A stretch of 64,000 nucleotides of DNA from Clostridium bovifaecis (GCA_009738435.1 CP046522.1:3255249-3319248), one strand, 5' to 3'. Positions 42,703 to 56,200 are shown, counted from the first letter of the stretch. Made by a program: numbers and translations. Notes: generated from the sequence alone by a model not told the origin.

Positions 42703-43443
42703 CTATTCCTTCCTTTTTCCAACAGTACCTATATAAATTACAAATTGTTCTTCTCCATCTAGGTTTAAAAGCCTATTCATTTCATCATCATCAAAAGATG
42801 CAACAGCACATACCCCACTATCTATAGATTCCGCACTTAAATATAGATTTTGGCAAACATGTCCTGCGTCTAAAAACATATATCTATATCCTCTATCTCC
42901 ATATCGCCATGTCATTCTATCTCTTACTGCTACCCATATAAACGTCACAGCACTTTTCCCTATGAACTTTTGTCCAAAACAGCCTTTAACTATCTTCTCA
43001 CTTATGTCATTATTCATATTAACTTCAACTAACTTATGTTCAATAGCTAAAAATCTGTATATACCTGCTTTAAGACCTTTTACATTATTAACCAAAAGAT
43101 AGGTTTCAAAAGCATGCCTTGCCCCACCTGAAGGTACAGTTCTCTCTGTTACATTATTAGGTCTAATCTTCTGAACTCCTTGAGTGCACCATAGTAGATA
43201 AGATAATTCATCTAAGGTCATTGCTTCTTCTGAATAAACTCTTAGAGTCCTACGCTTATCAATAACTTCTCTTAAGCTTACATCATCTTCCTTTATTTCT
43301 GATGGTTTTGGCAAATCTATAACTCTATCTGTAGGATCTAATTCTAATTGTAGCGGTGGTTGTGGAACTCCCTTTTGCTGATCTGTAGTATCCTCATATT
43401 GGTCTTTAGTTTTTTCTACAAACTCTCTCCCTATTCCATTCAT
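42703..43443 (-). CDS. SagB/ThcOx-type nitroreductase-fold oxidoreductase
   Basis: From the ATG at 43443 (AAGGGG nine bases upstream) the protein has 246 residues. It has the SagB-type FMN fold: RRTLRVYSEEAMTLDELSYL, GGARHAFETYLLVNNV, KAGIYRFLAIEHKL, FLDAGHVCQNLYLSAES and a C-terminal YIGTVGKRK. SagB proteins oxidise azolines in thiazole/oxazole peptides, but stand-alone members are common in anaerobes and act on other substrates. No YcaO or other modification enzyme lies nearby, so I call only a flavin oxidoreductase. Confidence 0.85.
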   Translation of the reverse strand: MNGIGREFVEKTKDQYEDTTDQQKGVPQPPLQLELDPTDRVIDLPKPSEIKEDDVSLREVIDKRRTLRVYSEEAMTLDELSYLLWCTQGVQKIRPNNVTERTVPSGGARHAFETYLLVNNVKGLKAGIYRFLAIEHKLVEVNMNNDISEKIVKGCFGQKFIGKSAVTFIWVAVRDRMTWRYGDRGYRYMFLDAGHVCQNLYLSAESIDSGVCAVASFDDDEMNRLLNLDGEEQFVIYIGTVGKRKE

Positions 43444-43607
43444 AGCTTTCAACCCCTTTATCGTTTAATATTTCCATGTTAATTATAAATCAATGCTATA
43501 TTTTTTTCTACTATCTAAAATATATGATTTATTTTAAAAATCATATAACCCTTCCTTCACTTATAACATATCATATATTGTAATACTTAAAAGGAGTGTT
43601 TAGTAAA

Positions 43608-44012
43608 TTGTATCCTTATGAAGATTATTATTTAGAACCTGATGAATATGGTTATCGTCAATTTCCTCCTGAAGAGCCTCCATTTGGACTACCAGGTGGT
43701 GGTGGATTCTTCCCACCTGGTGGAGGACCTGGAGGAGCAGCAGGTGGACCTCCATCTGGACCGCCACCTTCATTTACGCCTTCACAGAGCCAAGCTCAAG
43801 GTGGAATAGGAATACAGGCTGTAGACCCTGGTTCACTCTTTGGATGCAGATTCAGATTTGTATATGTATGGCTTGATAACGGCAGATCATTTTGGGTATA
43901 TCTTACCTTTGTAGGAAGAAGGTCTATTGCTGGATACAGATGGACTAGAAGACGCGGCTGGGTATATTTTGGAATTGATACAAGAAGAATAGATAGTTTT
44001 ATATGTTTCTAA
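43608..44012 (+). CDS. Gly/Pro-rich N-terminus with basic-aromatic C-terminal domain, unknown
   Basis: The TTG at 43608 is chosen because AAGGAG lies eleven bases upstream; a GTG at 43596 would overlap that site. The about 134-residue protein opens with a Tyr/Asp/Glu segment (YPYEDYYLEPDEYGYRQFPP). A Gly/Pro-rich linker (about 25-60), a QSQAQGG turn, and a compact C-terminal domain with an alternating aromatic and arginine pattern (FVYVWLDNGRSFWVYLTFVG; RWTRRRGWVYFGID) follow. There is no signal peptide. The build resembles small clostridial spore or envelope proteins, but I do not recognise it. Divergent from the SagB-type gene. Confidence 0.7.
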   Translation: MYPYEDYYLEPDEYGYRQFPPEEPPFGLPGGGGFFPPGGGPGGAAGGPPSGPPPSFTPSQSQAQGGIGIQAVDPGSLFGCRFRFVYVWLDNGRSFWVYLTFVGRRSIAGYRWTRRRGWVYFGIDTRRIDSFICF

Positions 44013-44017
44013 ACTAA

Positions 44018-44054
44018 AAAGCTTCGCTTTGGAGTTCCTTAGCGAAGCTTCTTT
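44018..44054 (+). terminator. Terminator after the Gly/Pro-rich protein gene
   Basis: A ten-base stem (AAGCTTCGCT / AGCGAAGCTT) with a 12-base loop is followed by a T-rich stretch. Confidence 0.8.
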
Positions 44055-44221
44055 ATCTATCGATTGGTTAAAACAATAATACATTTATTAATGATCACAT
44101 GTACCTTTTCTCTAGCTTATTATATATCCATAACTAGATCCTACACTTCTACTTTATATTATTTAAGCATATACTCTACTGAGATTTGATCTTAAAAATT
44201 CAATTTTAGGGGGAATATTTT

Positions 44222-46213
44222 ATGCTTAAAGCTAAGAAAAAGATAGCTGCATTAGTTTGTGCAGCTGTAGTTGCAGGACAGTTATCAATTGGACTAGCTC
44301 ATCCTGTATTTAGGACTTCAAGTATTGCCTATGCTCAAGAAGCAAAAGAAAATAAGAAAGTTAAAAATATCATTATGCTTATACCTGACGGAATGAGTGT
44401 AGAATCTCAAACTATAGCAAGGTGGTACAATGATATAAAAACAGATGGAGTGGCTGGAAATGATTTACTTGCGATGGATTCCATCGTGACTGGACTCGTT
44501 AGAACTTATTGGCAGGATGGCCCTATAACAGACTCAGCTCCTGGTGGAACAGCCTATGCAATTGGTTATAAATCTGAAGACAAGCATATTGGTACACTAA
44601 GCAAAAAAGATGGAAATATCCCAAAGGCCACTGTTTTAGAATCAGCTAGGCTAAATGGAAAAGCTACAGGTGTCGTGTTTACTTCTGAGGCCATGCATGC
44701 TACTCCTGCTGACTTTACCGCTCATGCTGCATCTAGAAGCCAGTATAACTCTATAATGAAGCAAATGGTTTATAGTAATTTGGATGTCGTTTTAGGCGGC
44801 GGTGATAGATTGCTTGGACCAGAGGGTATGTCGGAAGATGGAAAAACTCAGTATAGAACAGATGGAAAAGATTTGAAACAGGAATTGAAAAACATGGGTT
44901 ATGCTTATTTAACTAATAAAGCTGAATTAAATTCATCAACTGCTACTAAGATGTGGGGAATGTTTGCTCCTCAAGCAATGTCTGCAGATCTTGATAGAGA
45001 GAGATTAACCCCTAATCAGCCAACTCTTGAAGAGATGACTAATAAGGCTTTAAAAGTTCTTTCTAAGGATAAAGATGGATTCTTCCTATTGGTCGAAGGA
45101 AGTCAAGTTGACTGGGCAGCTCATGCTAACGACCCATCAAAACTTGCTGGAGAAATAGTTGCTTTTGATAAAGCAGTTAAAGCTGCTCTAGATTTTGCAA
45201 AGAAAGATGGAAACACAATCGTTGTAGTATGTTCTGATCACGGCACAGGCGGCGGTACTATCGGCAAGTATGATCTTGGAAAAGATTATGGAAAAGACTA
45301 CGCTTCCGTTACCTTTGAGGATACTATTGCAAAACTAACAACAGCTAAAGCGTCCTCAGAACTAATTGGCAATGAGTTGAAAGGTAAAGATGAAGCTACA
45401 ATCAGAGCAAGAGTTAAAGAATTATTTGGATTTGATAATTTAACCCCAGAAGAAATTAAGATAATTCAAGAGGATAACTTGAAGAAAGTGATAAGCCATA
45501 GGGTAGGAATAGGTTGGTCAAGCAATAATCACACTGCTGGAGACGTTGCTTTATACTGCTACGCTCCTGATAACGTAGAAAGATTAACCGGGCTTGTTAA
45601 TAATATTGATGTTCCTAAGTATATGGAAAGAGTTGCAGGATTAAATCTTTCCTCTGCAACAGATACATTATTTAAAAATGCTAAAGCTGAATTTGAGAAA
45701 TTAGGCGCAACACTTTCAATAAATGCTTCTGATTTAGATAATCCAGTGCTTGTAGCAACTAAAAATGGTCATACATTGAAATTAAATGGATTTACCAATC
45801 TTGGAGAATTTGATGGAACAAAAGTTAAATTTGATGCTGTAACCGTATTAATAACTGAAGATCAAAAGACTTATAATTTAAAAGATACGTACGTTCCAAA
45901 GGATGTTCTGACTAAATTTGAAGCATTTGTTAAGGCTGGAAAGGTAGTAGACATCAAAACTCCAGAAAAAAAACCTGAGGTTAAACCCGAAGTCAAACCC
46001 GAAGCTAAACCTCAAACTACTACTAAATTAGGAATTGTTACTGCAAAATCAGGATTAAATGTTAGAAGTGCTGCTAGCTCAACCGGTAAAAAGCTTGGTT
46101 TATTAAAACATAATTCATCTGTCGTAATAATTGGTGAATCTGGGAACTGGTATAAAATAAAACTTGGAAATTCTTACGGATATGCTTTTAAGAGTTACGT
46201 TAGTTTAAAATAA
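44222..46213 (+). CDS. Secreted alkaline phosphatase with C-terminal SH3 domain
   Basis: The 663-residue exported protein begins with a signal peptide (MLKAKKKIAALVCAAVVAGQ, cleavage near AYAQEA). The PhoA-type core has IIMLIPDGMS (metal Asp), ITDSAPGGTAYAIGYK with the nucleophile Ser, HATPADFTAHAASR, LVEGSQVDWAAHAND and VVCSDHGTGGG and NNHTAGD with zinc ligands. After a Lys/Pro/Glu repeat linker (EVKPEVKPEAKP near 585) a bacterial SH3 domain (LNVRSAASSTGKKLGLLKHN ... NWYKIKLGNSYGYA) ends the protein and probably binds peptidoglycan. It would release phosphate from organic phosphates at the cell wall. AGGGGG precedes the ATG. Confidence 0.93.
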   Translation: MLKAKKKIAALVCAAVVAGQLSIGLAHPVFRTSSIAYAQEAKENKKVKNIIMLIPDGMSVESQTIARWYNDIKTDGVAGNDLLAMDSIVTGLVRTYWQDGPITDSAPGGTAYAIGYKSEDKHIGTLSKKDGNIPKATVLESARLNGKATGVVFTSEAMHATPADFTAHAASRSQYNSIMKQMVYSNLDVVLGGGDRLLGPEGMSEDGKTQYRTDGKDLKQELKNMGYAYLTNKAELNSSTATKMWGMFAPQAMSADLDRERLTPNQPTLEEMTNKALKVLSKDKDGFFLLVEGSQVDWAAHANDPSKLAGEIVAFDKAVKAALDFAKKDGNTIVVVCSDHGTGGGTIGKYDLGKDYGKDYASVTFEDTIAKLTTAKASSELIGNELKGKDEATIRARVKELFGFDNLTPEEIKIIQEDNLKKVISHRVGIGWSSNNHTAGDVALYCYAPDNVERLTGLVNNIDVPKYMERVAGLNLSSATDTLFKNAKAEFEKLGATLSINASDLDNPVLVATKNGHTLKLNGFTNLGEFDGTKVKFDAVTVLITEDQKTYNLKDTYVPKDVLTKFEAFVKAGKVVDIKTPEKKPEVKPEVKPEAKPQTTTKLGIVTAKSGLNVRSAASSTGKKLGLLKHNSSVVIIGESGNWYKIKLGNSYGYAFKSYVSLK

Positions 46214-46249
46214 CTGCCTTCCCATTAATTTAGGTATATATCATATTGT

Positions 46250-46294
46250 AAAAAGCACAGAGTATTATATTTTCCTAATACTCTGTGTCTTTTA
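46250..46294. terminator. Bidirectional terminator between phosphatase and flavodoxin genes
   Basis: A 14-15 base stem (AGCACAGAGTATTA with TAATACTCTGTGTCT) with A-rich and T-rich flanks, between convergent genes. Confidence 0.8.
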
Positions 46295-46307
46295 TGTCTG
46301 TATATTC

Positions 46308-46868
46308 TTATAAAGTAGAAATCAAGCTTTTTCCTATGTTATACGCTTTCTTCATTAATTTGTTATTATTTTTAGAAGCCTCTGGAGTAAATGACCTTGT
46401 AGCAATAATTGTTTTATAGGTTTTTATTCCCATAGGTTTTAAAATTTTGTTGTTGTATCTTATGTACTTCTTAAATATAAAGCTTAAAGGTGCAGCTTGA
46501 GAATATACCATAACTGTTTTTTTAATTCCAAATCTAGGCCTATGCTTTTTATTTGTTAGTGGATAAAACCTGTCTAGCAATAGCTTCATTTGAGCCGATA
46601 CTTGGCAAATATATATTGGAGAGCCTAATATTAAATACTCTGCATTCTTTATATCCTCATATATCTCTTGCATATCATCTTGTATGCAGCAATCTTCATG
46701 TTCTCTGCAATAAAGGCAGCTTTGACATCCCTTTATGTTCATTTCATTTAAATAATATACCTTAGTTTCTAATTTATTTTCTTTCGCCCCCCTTAATACT
46801 TCGTTAACTATGCTACTAACATTTCCATTTCTTCTCGGACTTCCAATAAATGCAACTATCTTCTTCAT
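46308..46868 (-). CDS. Flavodoxin-like NAD(P)H-dependent FMN oxidoreductase
   Basis: The 186-residue protein opens with the FMN phosphate loop IGSPRRNGNVSSIVN, has cysteine pairs CQSCLYCREHEDCC near residues 48-61 and the flavin loop LGSPIYICQVSAQMK near 81. This is the iron-sulfur flavoprotein/NADPH-FMN reductase type. The C-terminal about 55 residues are basic. It lies 92 bases downstream of a MarR regulator in the same direction, so it may be the regulated target, perhaps for quinones or reactive electrophiles (inference). Confidence 0.85.
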   Translation of the reverse strand: MKKIVAFIGSPRRNGNVSSIVNEVLRGAKENKLETKVYYLNEMNIKGCQSCLYCREHEDCCIQDDMQEIYEDIKNAEYLILGSPIYICQVSAQMKLLLDRFYPLTNKKHRPRFGIKKTVMVYSQAAPLSFIFKKYIRYNNKILKPMGIKTYKTIIATRSFTPEASKNNNKLMKKAYNIGKSLISTL

Positions 46869-46960
46869 TTTTCATATCATCCTCTTACAAAATTGACAGC
46901 TTACAATTGTATATTTTCTCAACTGTCAAACTTATTTTTTTGTTTTCTGCTTTTATCTAG

Positions 46961-47392
46961 TTATAAATTATCTATAATTCTAGCAAGATAAGAATACAAA
47001 TCTTGAATATCTTTTTTACTGAATCCATTCAAAGCTTGTTCAATGATCTTTATATTTATCATTTCTGCCTTTAATATTATCTCTTCTGCTCTTTCAGTAA
47101 GCTTTATAATTTGTGATCTTTTATCTTCTGGATTTTTAATAACTTTAATCCATCCACCCTTCAATAGTCTATTTATGATTCCTGACATTGTTGGACGCTC
47201 TACATTTAACCTTAGAGCTATGCTTGCTGGCGTTGTATTTTCCCCTAAAGAACTTTGAACATGAACATCCTTTAAAACTGCCCACTGAGAAGCAGTTAGT
47301 TCTAACTTTTCTAGTTCTCTATTTAGTTCCCATTTCATTAAATTAGAGGATTTATTTAAAAGATATCCTAAGTTATTTAAGTTATCATCCAA
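46961..47392 (-). CDS. MarR-family transcriptional regulator
   Basis: This 143-residue regulator has the MarR winged helix: LELTASQWAVLKDVHVQS, ASIALRLNVERPTMSGIINRLL (recognition helix) and GGWIKVIKNPEDKRSQIIKL (wing with the D-x-R motif). The terminal helices dimerise. The TTG start at 47392 has AAGGAG nine bases upstream. A dyad overlapping its promoter (47444-47485) suggests autorepression. The downstream gene is a flavodoxin-like oxidoreductase. Confidence 0.92.
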   Translation of the reverse strand: MDDNLNNLGYLLNKSSNLMKWELNRELEKLELTASQWAVLKDVHVQSSLGENTTPASIALRLNVERPTMSGIINRLLKGGWIKVIKNPEDKRSQIIKLTERAEEIILKAEMINIKIIEQALNGFSKKDIQDLYSYLARIIDNL

Positions 47393-47443
47393 TTTTAGGT
47401 TCTCCTTCTTAGTAATAATTCGCTAACTAAATTTAAAAGTAAA

Positions 47444-47501
47444 TAGTTAGCACGTTAATCACTTATGTAATTAGCATACTAACTATATTGAATAAAGTCA
47501 A
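47444..47501 (-). promoter_or_regulatory. marR promoter with overlapping dyad operator
   Basis: Read leftward: TTGACT (47501-47496), 17 bases, TATGCT (47478-47473). An imperfect inverted repeat, TAGTTAGCACGTTAAT at 47444-47459 with TAATTAGCATACTAACTA at 47468-47485, covers the -10 box and the start site, as expected for MarR autorepression. Confidence 0.65.
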
Positions 47502-47576
47502 GTACTTATATCAAATTATTTATTTAAATTTGCTTTTCGTTCTCTAGTCTCCGCTATTCTCTTAAGCCCTACAGCT

Positions 47577-49940
47577 CTACTCCTCTACCTTTAACGCCCT
47601 CATAGCATTAAGTATTGCTATTACTGCTACTCCTACATCTGCAAATACTGCTTCCCACATAGTGGAAAGTCCAAATGCTACTAAAATTAGAACCAACCCT
47701 TTAACCCCTAAAGCAAATATTATGTTTTGCCATACTATACTTTTAGTTTTCTTTGCAATTTTTATAGCGCCAGCTATTTTAGAAGGCTCATCGGTCATAA
47801 TTACTACATCTGCTGCTTCAATAGCAGCATCTGAACCTAGTCCGCCCATAGCTATCCCTATATCTGCTCTTGCAAGAACTGGAGCATCATTGATTCCATC
47901 ACCTACAAATATAACCTTCCCTTTTAATGATTTCTTATTATCAAGTTCTTCTAATTTTTTAACCTTCTGATCTGGCAGTAATTCTGCGTATACCTCATCC
48001 AATCCTAACCTTTCCGCCACTTTTTCACCTACAGACTTCAAATCACCTGTAAGCATCACAGTTCTTTTAACACCTATAGCTTTAAGCCTCTTTATTGCCT
48101 CTTCTGAATCTTCTTTCACTTCATCAGATATAACTATATATCCAAGATATTCATTATCCATAGCTACATGAACCACCGTACCTAATGTCTCTACTTCATC
48201 AAAATTTACATTTTCTTTAGTCATTAACTTAGTATTTCCGGCTATTATAGTTCTACCTTTAACTGTAACCTTTGTTCCTTGACCAGAAATTTCATTATAA
48301 TCCTCTATGTCATCTTTATTGATTTCTTTTCTAAATTCTTTTAAAATTGAGGTAGCTATAGGATGGTTAGAGTAAGCCTCTGCAAAAGCTGCATACTGTA
48401 ATAGTTCTCTTTTTGCTATATTCTTTTTTGTCTCTATTTTCGTAACTTTAAATACTCCTTTTGTGAGTGTACCAGTCTTGTCAAAAATAACTGTCTCAAC
48501 ATCGTTGAGAGCTTCTAAATAGTTACCTCCCTTTATTAAAATACCATTTTTAGATGCTCCTCCTATGCCACCAAAGAATCCAAGAGGTATAGATACAACT
48601 AGTGCACAAGGACAAGATACTACTAAGAACGCTAGTGCTTTATAGAACCACTGTACAAAAGATGCTCCTGGAATTATAAGCGGCGGAACTACAGCAAGCA
48701 CAGCTGCAGTAATAACAACTACAGGTGTATAATATCTTGCAAACTTTGTTATAAAGCTTTCCGTTGGAGCCTTTCTACTGCTTGCATTCTCAACTAAATC
48801 TAATATCTTAGCTACCGTAGATTCACTAAATTCTTTTTCTACTTTTATAGTTAGTAAAGCATTCTTATTTATAAATCCACCTAGTACTTCACTTTCCTCT
48901 TCTATTTCCCTTGGAACTGATTCCCCTGTTAAAGCGGATGTATCCACCATAGATTTTCCTTCTATAACCTTACCATCTATCGGAATCTTTTCGCCTGGTT
49001 TTACAACTATTATATCTCCAACTTTCACTTCCTCTGGAGATACCACTTTTATATCATTTTCTACTCTTAAATTTGCATAATCAGGTCTAATATCCATAAG
49101 CGCACTTATAGATTTTCTTGATCTGTCTACAGCCATGTCTTGGAAGAGCTCCCCTACTTGATAAAATAACATAACTGCAACAGCTTCCGGGAATTCACCA
49201 ATAGCAAAAGCTCCTACTGTAGCTAAGCTCATAAGAAAATTCTCATCAAAAACTTGTCCTCTTATTATATTCTTTAAAGCTCTTAATACTATCTCTCCCC
49301 CTACTATAAGGTAACTTATAATAAATAGGATGAGTTTAATGTTATATGACAAATTGAGAGTAACAGCACCTAGAAAAAGTATTGCTCCTACTGCTAATTT
49401 TAATATTTCACTTTTCTTATCCTCATCTATACCATGATTATGGTCGTGGCTATGGCCTTTTTTCTTGTTTTCTTCAACTATTAATTTTACATCTGGTTCT
49501 ATGCTCCTTACTATATCTACAGCTTCTTCTATTACTCTGCTAAAATCATCTTTATCATGTACTTCTATAGTAAGTTTTTTCGATACGAAGTCTATCGTAG
49601 CATTTTTAACTCCTTCAATATCATTAATTCCTCTCTCCATCTTTGCAGCACAGTTTGCACAGCCTAGCCCTACAAGAGTGCATGCTTGCTTTGTGTGCCT
49701 ATTTAAGCTTTTTTCCTTAACAATTACATCTGGCTCTATATTTTTTACTATATTATTTGTTTTATTTAGTATAGTTGCTACTTCTCCCTCTTCCATATCA
49801 ATGCTTAAAGTTTTTGTTACAAAGTTTAAATTTGCATTAGCAACTCCTTCTAATTCGTTAACTTTGGCTTCTATCTTAGCTGCACAGTTTGCACAACATA
49901 GTCCTTCTAGTATAAGTTCTTTTTTCACTTTATTACTCAT
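47577..49940 (-). CDS. cadA: P1B-type Zn2+/Cd2+/Pb2+-exporting ATPase
   Basis: The ATG at 49940 has GGAGG eight bases upstream and gives 787 residues. Two N-terminal heavy-metal-associated domains (LEGLCCANCAAKIE near 10, VGLGCANCAAKME near 86) are followed by a His-rich loop (GHSHDHNHG near 160). Next come TGESVPRE, the CPC ion motif in VVSCPCALVVSIPLG, the DKTGTLTKGV phosphorylation site, HPIA (the HP motif of P1B ATPases) and GDGINDAPVLARADIG. The CPC plus CxxC pattern is that of CadA/ZntA. It lies 17 bases after the ArsR-type regulator in one operon with a CadC-like operator. Confidence 0.93.
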   Translation of the reverse strand: MSNKVKKELILEGLCCANCAAKIEAKVNELEGVANANLNFVTKTLSIDMEEGEVATILNKTNNIVKNIEPDVIVKEKSLNRHTKQACTLVGLGCANCAAKMERGINDIEGVKNATIDFVSKKLTIEVHDKDDFSRVIEEAVDIVRSIEPDVKLIVEENKKKGHSHDHNHGIDEDKKSEILKLAVGAILFLGAVTLNLSYNIKLILFIISYLIVGGEIVLRALKNIIRGQVFDENFLMSLATVGAFAIGEFPEAVAVMLFYQVGELFQDMAVDRSRKSISALMDIRPDYANLRVENDIKVVSPEEVKVGDIIVVKPGEKIPIDGKVIEGKSMVDTSALTGESVPREIEEESEVLGGFINKNALLTIKVEKEFSESTVAKILDLVENASSRKAPTESFITKFARYYTPVVVITAAVLAVVPPLIIPGASFVQWFYKALAFLVVSCPCALVVSIPLGFFGGIGGASKNGILIKGGNYLEALNDVETVIFDKTGTLTKGVFKVTKIETKKNIAKRELLQYAAFAEAYSNHPIATSILKEFRKEINKDDIEDYNEISGQGTKVTVKGRTIIAGNTKLMTKENVNFDEVETLGTVVHVAMDNEYLGYIVISDEVKEDSEEAIKRLKAIGVKRTVMLTGDLKSVGEKVAERLGLDEVYAELLPDQKVKKLEELDNKKSLKGKVIFVGDGINDAPVLARADIGIAMGGLGSDAAIEAADVVIMTDEPSKIAGAIKIAKKTKSIVWQNIIFALGVKGLVLILVAFGLSTMWEAVFADVGVAVIAILNAMRALKVEE

Positions 49941-49956
49941 TCTAACTTCCTCCAGA

Positions 49957-50325
49957 TTATCTTTCATTTATATGAGCAAATCCATAATCAAATATTTTTT
50001 TAATATGGTCGTCATCTAAAGAGTAGTAAACTACTTTGCCTTCTCTTCTAAATTTAACTAATCTAGTATGTTTCAATACTTTAAGCTGATGCGACACGGC
50101 TGATTGACTCATCCCAAGCAAAGAGGCTAAATCACATACACACATTTCAGCTTGGAAGAGAGCATATAATATTTTAATTCTTGTACTATCGCCAAAAACT
50201 TTGAACAACTCTGCTAAATCATAGAGTACCTCATCTATTGGCATATCTTTTTTTACTTTGCATATTATATCTTCGTGTATTGTGGTACAATTACACCTAT
50301 CAATATTATTTGTTTTGTCCTTCAT
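49957..50325 (-). CDS. cadC: ArsR/SmtB-family metal-sensing repressor (CadC type)
   Basis: This 122-residue winged-helix repressor has an N-terminal cysteine pair (RCNCTT near 8-11) and the ECVCD-like AEMCVCDLASLLG near 61, which together form the CadC thiolate metal site. Its recognition helix is MSQSAVSHQLKVLKHTRLV and its wing is KFRREGKVVYYSL. It releases DNA on binding Cd2+, Pb2+ or Zn2+. First gene of the cadC-cadA operon. GGGGGG precedes the ATG. Confidence 0.93.
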   Translation of the reverse strand: MKDKTNNIDRCNCTTIHEDIICKVKKDMPIDEVLYDLAELFKVFGDSTRIKILYALFQAEMCVCDLASLLGMSQSAVSHQLKVLKHTRLVKFRREGKVVYYSLDDDHIKKIFDYGFAHINER

Positions 50326-50350
50326 TTAAATCCCCCCATATCTAATCATA

Positions 50351-50406
50351 TGAACATTTATTCATATGTTCAATTATAGTATATTCCTATGACTTGTACA
50401 TGTCAA
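50351..50406 (-). promoter_or_regulatory. cadC-cadA promoter and CadC operator
   Basis: Read leftward: TTGACA (50406-50401), 17 bases, TATACT (50383-50378). Just past the -10 box is the dyad TGAACAT...ATGTTCA (50372-50351), matching the SmtB/CadC operator pattern and overlapping the start site. Confidence 0.85.
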
Positions 50407-50664
50407 CTAATCTTTAATAAACATTTTCTGCAAAATGTTTATTATTCCGATTAATTATCTTTAATAGGCTGTTTTATAATATCTATCCTATTTGCTATTT
50501 TATCTGTTTACTAAACTGACGCCCTATTGATAAAAATTAGCCCCTTGCTAATATTCTCAATTTTATCTGCTAATACTAGAATCTGAGGGTATTATATAAT
50601 TCATATTTTATAACTCAACTTCACTAAATTAACAACAAATACTACATAGGGAGTGAATGCAACT
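50407..50664. other. Intergenic region with a hairpin
   Basis: Besides a 12-bp perfect inverted repeat at 50416-50443 (AATAAACATTTT and complement), this stretch holds only the upstream region of the flavin-fold gene. No other gene is seen. Confidence 0.4.
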
Positions 50665-51036
50665 ATGTTTCCTGAGAAAATGTTAGAAGCCTTAAAACGT
50701 GAAGGTGTAGTAGCTATCGCAACCCAAGGAGAAGATGGACCTCACTTGGTTAATACATGGAATACATATCTTTTGGTAGCCCCTGGAGGAAGATTATTGT
50801 TCCCTGCTGGAGATTTAGATACTACGGAAGCTAATTTACAAAAAAATAATCAAGTGCTTTTGACTCTTGGTAGTCATGAAATATCTGGATTTAATGGACC
50901 TGGAGTAGGATTTTTAATAAGAGGAACTGCTACCTTCTTAAAGGAAGGAAGTGACTTCGATTGTATTAAAAAAAGGTTTCCCTGGGCTAGAGCTGCAGTT
51001 GAAGTTAAAATAGATTCCATATCTCAAACCTCTTGA
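50665..51036 (+). CDS. Pyridoxamine 5'-phosphate oxidase-family flavin-binding protein
   Basis: This 123-residue split-barrel protein has KREGVVAIATQGEDGPHLVN and TWNTYLLVAPGGRLLFPAGD, the FMN-binding strand pattern of the PNPOx-like family, then LTLGSHEISGFNGPGVGFLI with RGTATFL. The ATG at 50665 has GGGAG upstream; a GTG at 50653 would overlap that site. The length fits the small clostridial members. The enzymatic role is unknown; it is too short to be a true PdxH. It ends about 90 bases from rRNA operon 2. Confidence 0.8.
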   Translation: MFPEKMLEALKREGVVAIATQGEDGPHLVNTWNTYLLVAPGGRLLFPAGDLDTTEANLQKNNQVLLTLGSHEISGFNGPGVGFLIRGTATFLKEGSDFDCIKKRFPWARAAVEVKIDSISQTS

Positions 51037-51074
51037 TAATGCAAGCTAGAGTGATTTGAAATTAATTTACAACA

Positions 51075-51120
51075 CTAAAAAAGCACTAAGAATCTCATTT
51101 CGAAATTCTTAGTGCTTTTT
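51075..51120 (-). terminator. Terminator of rRNA operon 2
   Basis: The same 16-bp stem as at 17889-17935, directly after 5S. Confidence 0.9.
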
Positions 51121-51125
51121 CTATT

Positions 51126-51242
51126 ACCCGGCGGCGACCTACTCTTCCACACCGTCTCCAGTGCAGTACCATCGGCGCTTTGAAGCTTAACCTTCGTGTT
51201 CGGTATGGGAACGGGTGTTACCTTCAAGCCATAACCACCAGA
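51126..51242 (-). rRNA. rrf: 5S ribosomal RNA, operon 2
   Basis: Copy of the 5S at 17940-18056, same strand. Only the base context just beyond the 3' end differs. Confidence 0.95.
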
Positions 51243-51319
51243 TTTTTTGGGGCCTGAGTTATAAATTAGGCATCTAGATATTATTCCTTATACCTATGTT
51301 TAAACTTAGCCTTACTTTT

Positions 51320-51383
51320 AATCCCTAGTCTCTATTCGCTAATCCCTATCATTTTAGAGATTAGTGACTAGCTATTAGCGATT
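51320..51383 (-). repeat. Degenerate hairpin in the 5S-23S spacer, operon 2
   Basis: Counterpart of 18134-18197, built from the same CTAATC-type seven-base units. Confidence 0.7.
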
Positions 51384-51423
51384 CTCTTTGAGAGTTATTC
51401 TCTCAAAATTGCACAGTGTACAT

Positions 51424-51483
51424 GATTTGTCAGAATCTTCGATTCTGATACAAATCAGTACTCATCAGCTTTGCTGAATGAGT
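51424..51483 (-). other. Operon-specific double hairpin in the 5S-23S spacer, operon 2
   Basis: At the place where operon 1 has its second CTAATC-type hairpin, operon 2 has two unrelated hairpins: 51424-51456 (GATTTGTCAGAATC with GATTCTGATACAAATC) and 51460-51483 (ACTCATCAGC with GCTGAATGAGT). Sequence on both sides matches operon 1. Confidence 0.75.
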
Positions 51484-51494
51484 TTCATATATAT

Positions 51495-54396
<2,902 letters not shown>

Positions 54397-54459
54397 TTTA
54401 TCACTAAGTTTTTGTTTTCCACTTAGTTTTGGAACTTTAATTTTAGTAATCAGTTTTAA

Positions 54460-54544
54460 TAATCTCTAATCTCTATTCTCTAATCGCTATATTAACTCTT
54501 AAGGAGTACCCTTTAGCGACTAGTGATTAGTGACTAGCGACTCT
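54460..54544 (-). repeat. Degenerate hairpin in the 23S-16S spacer, operon 2
   Basis: Counterpart of 21279-21363. No tRNA gene in the spacer. Confidence 0.7.
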
Positions 54545-54690
54545 TATTGTACACTGTGCAATTTTCAAAGAACAAAAGTTCTAGTTAAAAGCTAACATTT
54601 AACTTCTAACTGTTTGAAAGACACTTAGTCTTTCAAAATTAAACAGAATTAAGTCCAGTCTATGAAAGCGTAAGCTTCCATTTCTCCCTA

Positions 54691-56200
<1,510 letters not shown>

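Noticed and set aside
42703..44012. A thiazole/oxazole-modified peptide cluster
   Set aside because: No YcaO or docking protein is present, and the small protein lacks a Cys/Ser/Thr-rich core; only the oxidoreductase resembles such a cluster.
49465..50019. 184-codon plus-strand frame opposite cadA/cadC
   Set aside because: It is antisense to well-supported HMA domains and has no ribosome site.
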